The notes under the pieces: generated by a model
What the model was told of the DNA's origin: nothing
The model's input: the letters and a program-made list of their open reading frames with translations, nothing else
Database searches by the model: none
Translations under genes and position numbers: made by a program
Origin: Parafrankia sp. EUN1f
Lineage (GTDB): Bacteria; Actinomycetota; Actinomycetes; Frankiales; Frankiaceae
Length of the DNA stretch: 64,000 bases
Assembly (NCBI RefSeq): GCF_000177675.1
Contig: NZ_ADGX01000009.1
Location: 1 to 64,000, forward strand
Direction: 5' to 3'
Part shown: one piece after another, positions 17,839-26,896 of the stretch
How positions within the stretch are numbered: position 1 is the first letter of the stretch
How the letters are laid out: every line of letters begins with the position of its first letter

Positions 17839-18711
17839 TCAGTGCAGGATGACGGTCTTGCCGTCGCTGAGGATGATGCGGTTCTCGGTGTGCCAGCGCA
17901 CGGCGCGGGCCAGCGCCCGGGTCTCCGCCTCGCGGCCGCGGGCGGCGAGCTGGTCCGGGTCGAGGGTGTGGTCGACCCGGATGAGCTCCTGCTCGATGAT
18001 CGGGCCCTCGTCGAGGTCCTCGGTCACGTAGTGGGCGGTCGCGCCGATGAACTTCACCCCGCGGGCGTAGGCCTGGTGGTAGGGCTTCGCGCCCTTGAAG
18101 CTCGGCAGCATCGAATGATGGATGTTGATCGCTCGGCCGGCGAGGTGCTCGCACAGGCGCGGGGAGAGGATCTGCATGTAGCGGGCCAGCACGACCAGGT
18201 CGACCTGCTCGGCGTGGACGAGATCGAGCAGGTCGGCCTCAGCCTCGTTCCTGGTGGCGGGCGTGACCGGGAGGTGCCGGAACGGGGCGTCGAAATGGCG
18301 GGCGATGCCGCCGAGATCGGGATGGTTGGACACGACCGCGACGACGTCGAGGTTCAGCTCGCCGATCGACGTACGGAACAGCAGGTCGTTTAGGCAGTGC
18401 GCGAACCTGCTGGCCATGATGACCGTGCGGGTGCGATGCGCGGTGTCGGCCAGCCGCCAGGTCATCCCGAACCGGGCGCCCAGTGGTGCGATCCGCGCCC
18501 GCAGCTCGTCGAGGTCGAGCCGGGAACCGTCGATGTGGGCGAACTCGACCCGAAGGTAGAAGGTGCGGGTGGCGGCGCTGCCGAACTGGTGGCTCGCCAC
18601 GATCGTGCACTTCTCCTGCAGCAGCAGCTCGGCGACGGCGTGCACGATGCCCGGCGTGTCCGGGCAGGAGAGCAGCAGCACCCCGTGCTGGGCGCCGGCG
18701 GGCGCGGTCAC
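17839..18711 (-). CDS. purU: Formyltetrahydrofolate deformylase
   Basis: 290-residue cytosolic enzyme that hydrolyses 10-formyl-THF to formate and THF. The N-terminal ACT domain (LLLSCPDTPGIVHAVAELL) covers about residues 12-90. The formyltransferase-type catalytic domain has ASRFAHCLNDLLFR, the catalytic Asn/His in INIHHSMLPSFKGAKPYHQA, and Asp in TEDLDEGPIIEQ. The length is normal for PurU. The GTG at 18711 overlaps the stop of the upstream molybdopterin oxidoreductase gene (GTGA), so the two are translationally coupled. PurU balances one-carbon pools, and its formate product links it to that neighbour. Confidence 0.96.
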   Translation of the reverse strand: MTAPAGAQHGVLLLSCPDTPGIVHAVAELLLQEKCTIVASHQFGSAATRTFYLRVEFAHIDGSRLDLDELRARIAPLGARFGMTWRLADTAHRTRTVIMASRFAHCLNDLLFRTSIGELNLDVVAVVSNHPDLGGIARHFDAPFRHLPVTPATRNEAEADLLDLVHAEQVDLVVLARYMQILSPRLCEHLAGRAINIHHSMLPSFKGAKPYHQAYARGVKFIGATAHYVTEDLDEGPIIEQELIRVDHTLDPDQLAARGREAETRALARAVRWHTENRIILSDGKTVILH

Positions 18712-21032
18712 GAAGCCCCCGGATCCCGCCCGGCAGCCAGCCGTGGCTCCAGCCGGACGACCAGGGACTTCGAGGTGGGGGTGTTGCTGCGCCGCGCGGT
18801 GCTGTCCAGGGGGACCAGGACGTTGGTCTCGGGGAAGTAGGCGGCGACGCAGCCGCGGGCGGTGGGGTAGGCGACGAGGCGGAAGTCCTCGACGCGGCGT
18901 TCGACGCCATCCGCCCAGACACTGACGACGTCCACCCGGCCTCCGTCGGACAGCCCGGCGGCGGCGAGGTCGTCGGCGTGGACGAAGACGACCCGCCGGC
19001 CCTGGCGGACACCGCGGTAGCGGTCGTCGAGCCCGTAGATGGTGGTGTTGTACTGGTCGTGCGAGCGGATCGTCTGCAGCAGCAGGTGACCGGGCGGTGG
19101 GCGCAGCACCTCCAGCGCGTTCACCGTCAGCACCGCACGACCGGACGGCGTCGGGAAACGCCGGTCGTCCCGCGGCGGGTGGGGCAGCCGAAACCCGCCG
19201 GGCTCGGCCACCCGCCGCTCGTAGTCGGCGAACCCGGGGATCACGGCCGCGATGTGGCCACGGATGCGCCGGTAGTCGGCGGCCAGGCCGGCCCAGTCGA
19301 CAGGCGTGGCCGGCCCGAGGGTGGCGGCGGCGAGCCCGCAGACGATCGCGACCTCCGAGCGCAGTGCCGGCCCGGCCGGCGTGAGCGTGCCGCGGGAGGC
19401 GTGCACCTCGCCCATGGAGTCCTCGACCGTGACGAACTGCGGGCCGGCCGGTTGGACGTCCAGCTCGGTGCGGCCGAGCGTGGGCAGGATGAGGGCCTGC
19501 TCGCCGGTGACAACATGGGACCGGTTGAGCTTGGTGGAGATCTGGACGGTGAGCCGGCAGCCGCGCAGCGCCGCCTCGCTGACGGCGGTGTCGGGCGCGG
19601 CGGCCACGAAGTTGCCGCCCATCCCGACGAAGACCCCGACCCGGCCGTCGCGCATCGCGCGGATCGCGTCGACGACGTCGTAGCCGTGCCGGCGGGGCGG
19701 GGTGAACGCGAACTCGGTGCCCAGGGCGTCGAGGAAGGCGTCCGGCATCTTCTCCCAGATGCCCATGGTGCGGTCGCCCTGCACGTTGCTGTGCCCGCGC
19801 ACCGGGCACACCCCGGCGCCGGGCCGGCCGATGTTGCCGCGCAGCAGGAGGAAGTTGACCACCTCGCGGATGGTGGCGACCGAGTTCGCGTGCTGGGTCA
19901 GGCCCATCGCCCAGCACACGACGATCCTGTCGGCGGCCAGCACCCGGCGGGTCAGCTCGTCGATCTCGGCGTCGGCCAGGCCGGTGGCCGCCCGCACCTC
20001 GTCGTCGGACAGCGTGCGCAGGTGCGCCGCGAAGGCCTCGAAACCGGTGGTGTGCTCGCGAAGGAAGTCATGATCGAGCACGGTGCCCGGGTTCGCGTCC
20101 TCGGCGTCCAGCAGGCGGCGCGACACCGCCTGGAACAGGGCCAGGTCGCCGTTCAGCCGGATCTGCAGGAACTGGTCGGCGAGGGTGGTGCCACGGCCGA
20201 GGACGCCGGCGGGCCGCTGCGGGTTGCGGAAGCGCAGCAGTGACGGCTCCGGCAGCGGGTTCACCGCGACGATGCTGCCGCCGCGCCGCTTGACCTTCTC
20301 CAGCGAGGTCAGCATCCGCGGATGGTTCGTCCCGGGGTTCTGCCCGACGACGAGCACCAGGTCGGCCGTTTCCAGGTCGTCCAGGGTGACGCTGCCCTTG
20401 CCGATCCCGATCGTCTCGACGAGGGCGGCCCCGGACGACTCGTGGCACATGTTCGAGCAGTCCGGCAGATTGTTCGTCCCGAACGCGCGGACGAACAGCT
20501 GATAGGCGAACGCGGCCTCGTTGCTGGTCCGACCGGAGGTGTAGAACGCGGCCTCGTCCGGGCTCGCCAGCCCGTTCAGCTCGGCGGCGATGATCCCGAA
20601 CGCCTCGTCCCAGCCGACCGGCTGGTAGTGGTCGCTACCGGCCGGCCGGAACATCGGCTCGGTCAGCCGGCCCTGCTGGCCGAGCCAGTAGCCCGACCGG
20701 CCGGCGAGATCCGTCAGCGAGTGGGTGGCGAAGAACTCCGGTGTCAGCCGCCGCAGCGTGGCCTCCTCGGCCACCGCCTTCGCGCCGTTCTCGCAGAACT
20801 CGGCCAGGTGGCGGTGCTCGTGGTCCGGGTCCGGCCAGGCGCAGCCCGGGCAGTCGAAGCCGGACGTCTGGTTGAGCAGCCGTAGCGTGGTCACCGTCCG
20901 CCGGACGCCCATCTGGCTCCAGGCCTGCCCCAGCGCGTGGGAGACCGCGGGCAGCCCCGCGGCCGACGTCGCCGGGCCACGTACCGAGAGCTGCTCGTCG
21001 CCCGGATCCGCGCTTACCGGTCCGCGTGCCAC
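18708..21032 (-). CDS. Molybdopterin oxidoreductase, FdhF/YdeP-like alpha subunit
   Basis: 774-residue cytosolic enzyme of the formate-dehydrogenase alpha-like family (YdeP group). The N-terminus has CPGC (Cys61, Cys64) and Cys80 in CENGAK as the likely iron-sulfur ligands. Cys196-His197 in NMCHESS stands where formate dehydrogenases have the catalytic Cys or Sec followed by His. Further landmarks are GQNPGTNHPRML, GLTQHANSV and IRSHDQYNTTIYG, typical of Mo-bisMGD binding. No TAT signal. The GTG at 21032 has GGAGGTGG 7-8 bases upstream. Coupled to purU by GTGA, so formate released by PurU is a plausible substrate. The exact substrate of this group is not established. Confidence 0.9.
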   Translation of the reverse strand: MARGPVSADPGDEQLSVRGPATSAAGLPAVSHALGQAWSQMGVRRTVTTLRLLNQTSGFDCPGCAWPDPDHEHRHLAEFCENGAKAVAEEATLRRLTPEFFATHSLTDLAGRSGYWLGQQGRLTEPMFRPAGSDHYQPVGWDEAFGIIAAELNGLASPDEAAFYTSGRTSNEAAFAYQLFVRAFGTNNLPDCSNMCHESSGAALVETIGIGKGSVTLDDLETADLVLVVGQNPGTNHPRMLTSLEKVKRRGGSIVAVNPLPEPSLLRFRNPQRPAGVLGRGTTLADQFLQIRLNGDLALFQAVSRRLLDAEDANPGTVLDHDFLREHTTGFEAFAAHLRTLSDDEVRAATGLADAEIDELTRRVLAADRIVVCWAMGLTQHANSVATIREVVNFLLLRGNIGRPGAGVCPVRGHSNVQGDRTMGIWEKMPDAFLDALGTEFAFTPPRRHGYDVVDAIRAMRDGRVGVFVGMGGNFVAAAPDTAVSEAALRGCRLTVQISTKLNRSHVVTGEQALILPTLGRTELDVQPAGPQFVTVEDSMGEVHASRGTLTPAGPALRSEVAIVCGLAAATLGPATPVDWAGLAADYRRIRGHIAAVIPGFADYERRVAEPGGFRLPHPPRDDRRFPTPSGRAVLTVNALEVLRPPPGHLLLQTIRSHDQYNTTIYGLDDRYRGVRQGRRVVFVHADDLAAAGLSDGGRVDVVSVWADGVERRVEDFRLVAYPTARGCVAAYFPETNVLVPLDSTARRSNTPTSKSLVVRLEPRLAAGRDPGAS

Positions 21033-21289
21033 GGTGGCCCACCTCCACAAGATCTTCGGAGCTGGACGGACCCAGCCCGGCTGATACCCGTCGCTTGGCG
21101 AGCCGTGTCATCCTACGAGGCCTGAGCGTGCGGACCGGGTCGCCGCGAGGTGCACCGAACGTATTCATTGCTGACCAGGTCCGGTCCGTACCGACCCTTG
21201 TCGCCGCGGTCTCGGAGCCGCCCAGCCTCGCCGACCGCATCGCCGAGACCGCGGCGGCGTAGCGCGCCCTGACCCGGCCTGACAGGTGG

Positions 21290-22420
21290 TTACTGGGCGG
21301 TGGCGGTGCCCGACGGGCCGGCCTGGCCGGTCATGTTGCCCTTGATCGGGACGATCCGGTACTCGGTCCTCAGCCCGGCTGGCAGGGTGCCGGTCGTCCA
21401 CGTGTTCGTCCCGGGCTTCGCCGCCAGCGGGTACGGCAGGCGGTAGAACGTCTGCTCGCCGTAGGAGAGCACCCGCTGCTCGACGAGGTAGGCGGACGCG
21501 CCGGGCGTCGCCGCCCAGGTCAACGTGTGCTGGCCGGGCTTCCCGACGGTGGTGACCGCGCGGCCGGTGCCGGGCCAGGGCACGGTGCCGTACAGCGGGC
21601 CGAAGGTCGTGCCGATCCCGAGCTGTGCCAGGGCGTTCGCGACCCCGCGGGCGATGACGAAGTCGCCGGTCGGGTTCGGGTGTGACCCGTCCCAGGTGTG
21701 CTGGTAGGGGTTCCAGTCGGCGTAGTCCCGCGCGACGACCACCTTGGACGTCGCGGTCTGCCAGTTGCCGATCTGCTGGTCGAGCAGGGTGTTGTAGGCG
21801 GTGGCCTGGGGCTGCAGGTTTCGACCGCCGGCGTAGTCGGAGCGGTCGAGGACCTGGGCGACGACGACGTCGATGTCGGGGTTCACCCGTCGGGCGTTGT
21901 TGATCAGCGCCAGCATGTCGTCGGCGGCCTGCTGCGGGGTCGAGAAGTAGGTGAGGTCGTTCGCGCCGAGCGCCACGATGAGCACGTCGGCGGGGGTCGC
22001 TCGCAGCAGGCCCTCGACCGCGTCGCGCTCGGTCCGGGTGGCGTCGCCCCAGATGGAGTGGTGGTCGCGGTCGAACCAGGCGTCGACGTAGTCGTTCGAG
22101 CCGGCAGTGTTGGCGGTGTTGTCCCAGACGTCGATGCGGTCCCCGACGAAGTCGACGGCGCCGGGCGCGCTGAGGCCCAGGTGCTGGGCGAGCCGGTAAC
22201 GCCAGGTGTAGTCCCCGGCGGTCTGGTGGGTGACCGAGTCACCCAGGATCATCACCCGGGTCTGGGTGGCTGCCGTGGCCACGGGGCTGGCCACCACCGT
22301 TCCGGCCAGTGTCACGCCGCCGGTGAGCACGATCGTCGTGCCTGCCACCCCCGCCACCCTGCGGATCGGCTGCCCCAACCGCGCGCCTGGGCTGGGCTGA
22401 ACGCGGCGGTGTCTGCCCAC
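21290..22420 (-). CDS. Secreted SGNH/GDSL hydrolase with C-terminal beta domain
   Basis: 376-residue exported hydrolase. The signal peptide spans a basic start and a hydrophobic stretch ending ATAATQ. SGNH blocks: ILGDSVTHQ (nucleophile Ser), Gly in VGDRID, GANDLT (block III Asn) and DGSHPNPTG (Asp-His). The last 100 residues (HTLTWAATPGASAYLVEQR) look like a fibronectin III-type module, perhaps for binding polymers. Substrate may be an acylated carbohydrate or lipid ester. The GTG at 22420 is backed by a strong GGAAGGAGGTG. Single gene. Confidence 0.9.
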   Translation of the reverse strand: MGRHRRVQPSPGARLGQPIRRVAGVAGTTIVLTGGVTLAGTVVASPVATAATQTRVMILGDSVTHQTAGDYTWRYRLAQHLGLSAPGAVDFVGDRIDVWDNTANTAGSNDYVDAWFDRDHHSIWGDATRTERDAVEGLLRATPADVLIVALGANDLTYFSTPQQAADDMLALINNARRVNPDIDVVVAQVLDRSDYAGGRNLQPQATAYNTLLDQQIGNWQTATSKVVVARDYADWNPYQHTWDGSHPNPTGDFVIARGVANALAQLGIGTTFGPLYGTVPWPGTGRAVTTVGKPGQHTLTWAATPGASAYLVEQRVLSYGEQTFYRLPYPLAAKPGTNTWTTGTLPAGLRTEYRIVPIKGNMTGQAGPSGTATAQ

Positions 22421-22902
22421 TGCTCGTCACACCTCCTTCCGCCCGATTCGCTTCCGCGCGATTCGCGAGGGACGTCGCCGATCCTGGCACTGAGCCGCCT
22501 CCGCCGGTCGGCCGTCGGGCATCCGGTGGGCGGCAACTCCTTCGGGTTCACCCGAAGGTGCCAGTCGGTGACGCGGCGCGGTAGGGCCCGGCCGACCCGG
22601 CCAGGGATCCTGCGCGTCGCGTGGCCGAATGCCGGCGTCATCTGGTGAATAATCCGATTTGCCGAGTTTGACCCCCGCGTTTGGGATTTTCTGCCCGGTG
22701 AGCGGTGACGGGTTTCCGCGGGACCATTCGCCAATGGCGGCGACCCGGGTACGCGTGCCGGTGTGACCCTGTTTGTTTCTGATAGTTAATTCGGTGACTC
22801 GGTGATCGGTAAAATCCGGCGTTCCGGGGTGCGTGGAGAACTGGGCTCGGGCTGCTGCCGAGTGCGCGACTTCGGCGTGCCCGTATCGAGAGGAACCTCA
22901 CG
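22421..22902. other. Divergent intergenic region (482 bp)
   Basis: It lies between the SGNH hydrolase and the substrate-binding lipoprotein. The part near 22765-22825 is unusually AT-rich for this genome (GTTTGTTTCTGATAGTTAA, then GGTAAAATCC) and is the best place for the lipoprotein promoter. I see no gene in it. Confidence 0.5.
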
Positions 22903-24315
22903 TTGCCACAGATCCTGCCGTCCCCACAGACCCCGCCGGCGTCACAGGCCCGACCAGCGTCCACAAGGCTATCCGTACAAAACGACAACCTTAGATTAAC
23001 AGACTCGCCGTCAATGCGCGGCGATTCGTCCACGCGGAATGGTTCGCGAACCCGATCCGGTCCGCTGGCGCGGTGGCGGCGGCGTGGCGGGGGACCAGTG
23101 CGTGCCCTGGCCGGTCGGTGCGCTGTGGCGGTCACCGTTCCGCTGCTTCTCTCGATGACGTCTGCCTGTTCGGGGAGCAGTGGTGCGCCGGCCGCCGAGA
23201 GCTGCGTCGCTCCGGGCGTCACCGCGGACCAGGTGAGGATCGGATTCGTCTACCCCGACACGGGCACGGACGCCGGTGCGTTCTCCGCGGCGCGCGGCGG
23301 GGTGGAGGCGCGGGTCGGTCTGGCCAACGAACAGGGCGGCATCAACGGCCGCCAGGTCAGCTACGAATGGCGCGACGACCAGATGTCGACGGAGACGAAC
23401 CGCCGGGTCGTCGGCGAGCTTGTCGACGATGTCGGTGTCGCGGGGCTTGTCGCGACCAGCTTCACGATGAGCGGCTCCGCGGCCTTTCTGGCCGAGCGGG
23501 GCGTCCCGGTGACGGGTGCGGGCACCGAGCCGGTCTGGTCCCAGTACGAGAACATGTTCGTGTTCGCCAACATGAGTGGTTCCGTCGACACCTGGGGGCG
23601 GTACCTCAGAAACAACGGGGGCACCCGGGCGCTGATCGTCATCCCGGAGAACGTCGCGTCGACGGCCATCTATGCCGACCGGCTTTCGCTCGGCCTACGG
23701 GCGGCCGGTGTCATCCCGGCGGGCATCGTGCAGTTCACCGAGGCCGCACAGAGCCCGCAACGGGTCGCCGAGGCCTTCGCCGGCGCCGGCGCCGACGTCC
23801 TTGTCAGCATCATCGACCCGCCGGTACTCGCCGGCATTCTCAACGCCCTGCGCAGTGCCGGGGCGACACTGCGGGCGACGCTCTCCGTCCCCGGCTACAG
23901 CGCGAATCTGCTCGGCCGGTACGGTCCCGCGCTGGCCGGGGTGTCGATCATGAGCTATGTGACGCCGCTGGAGCTGGGTGGGCCCGCCGCGGAGCAGTAC
24001 GCGGCCGCGATCGCCCACCACGCCCCGCAGGTGGGGAACCCGGAACAGGAGTTCACGATCCGTTCCTACATCGAGACGGACATGCTGCTGCGCGCGGTCG
24101 CTGCCGCGGGGGAATGCCCCGACCGGGAGAGTGTGATCAGGGCGCTCGACGGAATGCGCGACTACGACGCGGGTGGGCTGATCCAGCCCACGGACCTCAG
24201 TGACAGCCGCAGCCAACCGCAGAACTGTCTGGCCTTCGTCCGTGTCAATGACGCCGGCAACTCGTTCGACGTGGTGGACCGCAGGCTCTGCGGGAACGTG
24301 CTGCCGGCCCAGTGA
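22903..24315 (+). CDS. Branched-chain-amino-acid-type substrate-binding lipoprotein
   Basis: 470-residue lipoprotein of the Peripla_BP_6 (LivJ-like) family. A long basic N-terminus leads to a hydrophobic segment and the lipobox TSAC near residue 88. The two-lobed binding domain follows: QVRIGFVYPDTGTDAGAFSAARGG, LVDDVGVAGLVATSFTMSGSAAFL, GVPVTGAG, then VLVSIIDPPVLAGILNALR. No permease or ATPase genes are adjacent, so it is an orphan receptor. The TTG at 22903 has AGAGGAAC 5 bases upstream. An ATG at 23014 would give a more usual signal length but lacks a ribosome site. Confidence 0.85.
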   Translation: MPQILPSPQTPPASQARPASTRLSVQNDNLRLTDSPSMRGDSSTRNGSRTRSGPLARWRRRGGGPVRALAGRCAVAVTVPLLLSMTSACSGSSGAPAAESCVAPGVTADQVRIGFVYPDTGTDAGAFSAARGGVEARVGLANEQGGINGRQVSYEWRDDQMSTETNRRVVGELVDDVGVAGLVATSFTMSGSAAFLAERGVPVTGAGTEPVWSQYENMFVFANMSGSVDTWGRYLRNNGGTRALIVIPENVASTAIYADRLSLGLRAAGVIPAGIVQFTEAAQSPQRVAEAFAGAGADVLVSIIDPPVLAGILNALRSAGATLRATLSVPGYSANLLGRYGPALAGVSIMSYVTPLELGGPAAEQYAAAIAHHAPQVGNPEQEFTIRSYIETDMLLRAVAAAGECPDRESVIRALDGMRDYDAGGLIQPTDLSDSRSQPQNCLAFVRVNDAGNSFDVVDRRLCGNVLPAQ

Positions 24316-24360
24316 GGTACGGCCCCTGGAAGCTCGCCAGCTGACCGGACGGGAACGCCT

Positions 24361-24394
24361 GGCCCGGCCTCGGCGACAACCCGAAGGCCGGGCC
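24361..24394. terminator. Bidirectional hairpin terminator
   Basis: A perfect 10-bp inverted repeat (GGCCCGGCCT and complement) with a 14-base loop, between the convergent lipoprotein and MMPL genes. Confidence 0.7.
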
Positions 24395-24402
24395 GGGCCG
24401 TG

Positions 24403-26520
24403 TCAGCCATGCTCGACGATGCCGGTGCGCGGGCGCGGGGCCCGGTGGCCACCCCAGCTGGGCAGCCACCAGTTCGCCCTGCCCAGCAACGTCATGATCG
24501 CGGGGACCAGGATCATGCGGACGATTGTCGCGTCGAGCACGATCGCCGTCGCCAGCCCGAGGCCCAGCATCCGCACCAACGGCGACGGGTCGGCGACGAA
24601 ACTCAGGAACACCACCGTCATGATCAGGGCGGCTGAGGTGATCACGCGCCCGGTGCCGGCCAGGCCCCGGGCGACTGACTCGACGTTGTCGCCGCTGGCG
24701 TCGTACTCCTCGCGGATCCGGGAGAGGAGGAACACCTCGTAGTCGACGGACAGGCCGAAGAGCACCGCGAAGAAGATCGTCGGCAGTGGAGAGGCGATCT
24801 GGTAGGTCTCCTCCAGGCCGAACACGCTCCCGAACCACCCCCACTGGAACACGGCGACGACGACGCCGTACGCGCCACCGATCGACAGCAGGTTCAACGC
24901 GGCGGCCTTCAGTGGCACCACGATGGAACGGAACATCACCATCAGCAGAAGGAACGACGCCGCCAGAATCGCCGCGATGAAGATCGGAAGAGTGTCGCTC
25001 AGCTGCCGGTCGAGGTCGTCGGTCATCGCGGTCAGGCCCGCGACCGCGACGTTGCCCGGAACGAGACCACGGACGCGGGCGAGTGTCTCCGAGGTCGCGT
25101 CGTCCGCGGGTGCAGTGGTGGGCAGCATCGACAGCACAGCCGTGTCGCCGTCGGGTGAGAACCGGGGATCACCGACCTCCGCGATGCCAGGGTCGGCTTC
25201 GACCCGATCGGACAGCGCGGTGAGGGCACGATCCACACCTGGGCTGCGTAGGTCCGCGACCAGCAGTAACGGCGCGTTGACGCCCGGACCGAAGCCTTCG
25301 GCGAGCAGATCGTAGGCCCGGCGGGCGGAACTGCTGCTGGGCGATTCATCACCTGCGTCCGGGAAGCCCGTCTGCAGGCGCAGTGCGGGGGCGGCCAGCA
25401 CGAGCAGCACGGTTACCGAGAGGATCAGATACGGCCACGGCCGGCGGGCGACCCGGTGAGCGAAGCGCCACCACACGGTGCTCTCAGGCAGCGAGTGGAG
25501 GCGGCGGCCCGGGACTCGACCCGCGTCGACGCGGTCACCGAGCAACGAAAGCATCGCTGGCAGCAGGGTCAGCGCGCTCGCCACCGCGCAGACCACGACC
25601 AGCGCCGTGCTCAGACCGACCGAGGTCAGGAAGCCCAGACCGGTCAGTGCGAGGGCCGCCATCGCGGCGACGACCGTCCCGCCGGCCAGCACGACGGCGC
25701 TGCCTGAGGTCGCCATCGCCGCGGAGAGCGCGGCGGCGTTGTCCTGGCCGGCGCCACGGTTCTCCCGATAGCGGGCCACGATGAACAGGGCGTAGTCGAT
25801 GCCGACGCCAAGACCGATCATCGCGCCGATCGTCGGTGCCGCGGAGGAGACCTCCAGGACGTTCGCGAGCAGCAGCACGCTCCCCAGCCCCACGGCCACC
25901 GTGATCAGTGCGAGCGCGACCGGGATCAGCGCGGCCACGATCGTGCCGAAGGCCAGGAGCAGGACCACCAGCGCGGCCAGCAGGCCGATCGCCTCCGCAC
26001 CTGACGTAGCCGCCTCACCGTTGATGAACGCGGCGTCGCCGCCCAGCTCTGTCACGACACCCGCGTCGCGCGCCGGCCGCATGGCGTCGCCTATCGCGGT
26101 GAGTGCTCCTGGATCGAGATCGGTCGCCGGCACATCGAACGTGATCTGGGCGTAGCCGATCCGACCGTCCGGTGAGGTGGTACCGGCGGCGAACGGGCCG
26201 GCCACCGCGGCGACATGATCCACCGCCGCGATCTGCGCGACCGCGGCGGTGACGGCCGCACGGTGGCGGTCGAGTCGTTGGCCCGCCGACACGGCGAACA
26301 CCGCCTGTGCGCTGCCATCGGCGGCGTCGGGAAAGCGCTGCTCCAGCAGGTCCTTCGCCTTCTCGCTCTGGCTGCCGGGAGCGACGAAGTCGTCGACGAA
26401 CGACCCTCCGGCCGTGCTGGCAAGGGCGAGGGCGAGGACGGCGGCGAATACCCAGGCCGCGACTGTGCGCTGAGGTCTGCGTGCGCTCGCTGCTGCGATG
26501 TGGCGGGTGAGCCGATTCAT
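24403..26520 (-). CDS. MMPL/RND-family membrane transporter
   Basis: 705-residue transporter with the 1+5 and 1+5 membrane-segment layout. TM1 is at about 20-40 (TVAAWVFAAVLALALAS), the first large extracytoplasmic loop runs to about residue 190, then five segments. A second loop (about 380-520) and five more follow. MMPL features include GIDYALFIVARYRENR near residue 245 and GLSVDYEVFLLSRIREEY near 625. Actinobacterial members export lipids, siderophores or drugs using the proton gradient. The ATG at 26520 has GGAG 8 bases upstream. Divergent from a two-component system that may regulate it (inference). Confidence 0.93.
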   Translation of the reverse strand: MNRLTRHIAAASARRPQRTVAAWVFAAVLALALASTAGGSFVDDFVAPGSQSEKAKDLLEQRFPDAADGSAQAVFAVSAGQRLDRHRAAVTAAVAQIAAVDHVAAVAGPFAAGTTSPDGRIGYAQITFDVPATDLDPGALTAIGDAMRPARDAGVVTELGGDAAFINGEAATSGAEAIGLLAALVVLLLAFGTIVAALIPVALALITVAVGLGSVLLLANVLEVSSAAPTIGAMIGLGVGIDYALFIVARYRENRGAGQDNAAALSAAMATSGSAVVLAGGTVVAAMAALALTGLGFLTSVGLSTALVVVCAVASALTLLPAMLSLLGDRVDAGRVPGRRLHSLPESTVWWRFAHRVARRPWPYLILSVTVLLVLAAPALRLQTGFPDAGDESPSSSSARRAYDLLAEGFGPGVNAPLLLVADLRSPGVDRALTALSDRVEADPGIAEVGDPRFSPDGDTAVLSMLPTTAPADDATSETLARVRGLVPGNVAVAGLTAMTDDLDRQLSDTLPIFIAAILAASFLLLMVMFRSIVVPLKAAALNLLSIGGAYGVVVAVFQWGWFGSVFGLEETYQIASPLPTIFFAVLFGLSVDYEVFLLSRIREEYDASGDNVESVARGLAGTGRVITSAALIMTVVFLSFVADPSPLVRMLGLGLATAIVLDATIVRMILVPAIMTLLGRANWWLPSWGGHRAPRPRTGIVEHG

Positions 26521-26896
26521 GGCTACCTCTCCTGCGAGATTCGGCGTGGCTCGACCGGTCGCTCTGAAGGGCAGGACCGGCCGGGACTGCCCGGCGGCGG
26601 TGCCGTGTGCGCGGAAGGTGGGCCGGGCCGGTCCTCGACCCGAGCGCCGTGTGGGCTCAACTGTGCTGGCTGTGCCCCGAAGCTGTCGTCCGCCTGGGAG
26701 CGGATTTGGCAACCCGCCGCGAGAAGGATTGCGTCGTGTGGGTTCCGAGCCGTTCTCCGTCTGATGGGGGAGAACCATCCCCGCCGGAAGGCCGGAGACC
26801 GCACTGTCCCACTGGCATACCGTGAGCCCATGCCCACTGACGAAGCCGCGACCAGTCGCGGTTCACCTCGCTGAGAACCAAATGGAAAGCCGTGCG
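26521..26896. other. Divergent intergenic region (376 bp)
   Basis: It separates the MMPL transporter from the second two-component operon and should hold both promoters. I find no convincing -35/-10 pair, repeat or small gene. The frame of the histidine kinase is open back to a GTG at 26822, but that part has no family-like sequence. Confidence 0.4.

Noticed and set aside
22903-23013. Separate small gene before the substrate-binding lipoprotein
   Set aside because: It is in frame with the lipoprotein and ends in its signal region, so it is more simply its N-terminus from a TTG start.
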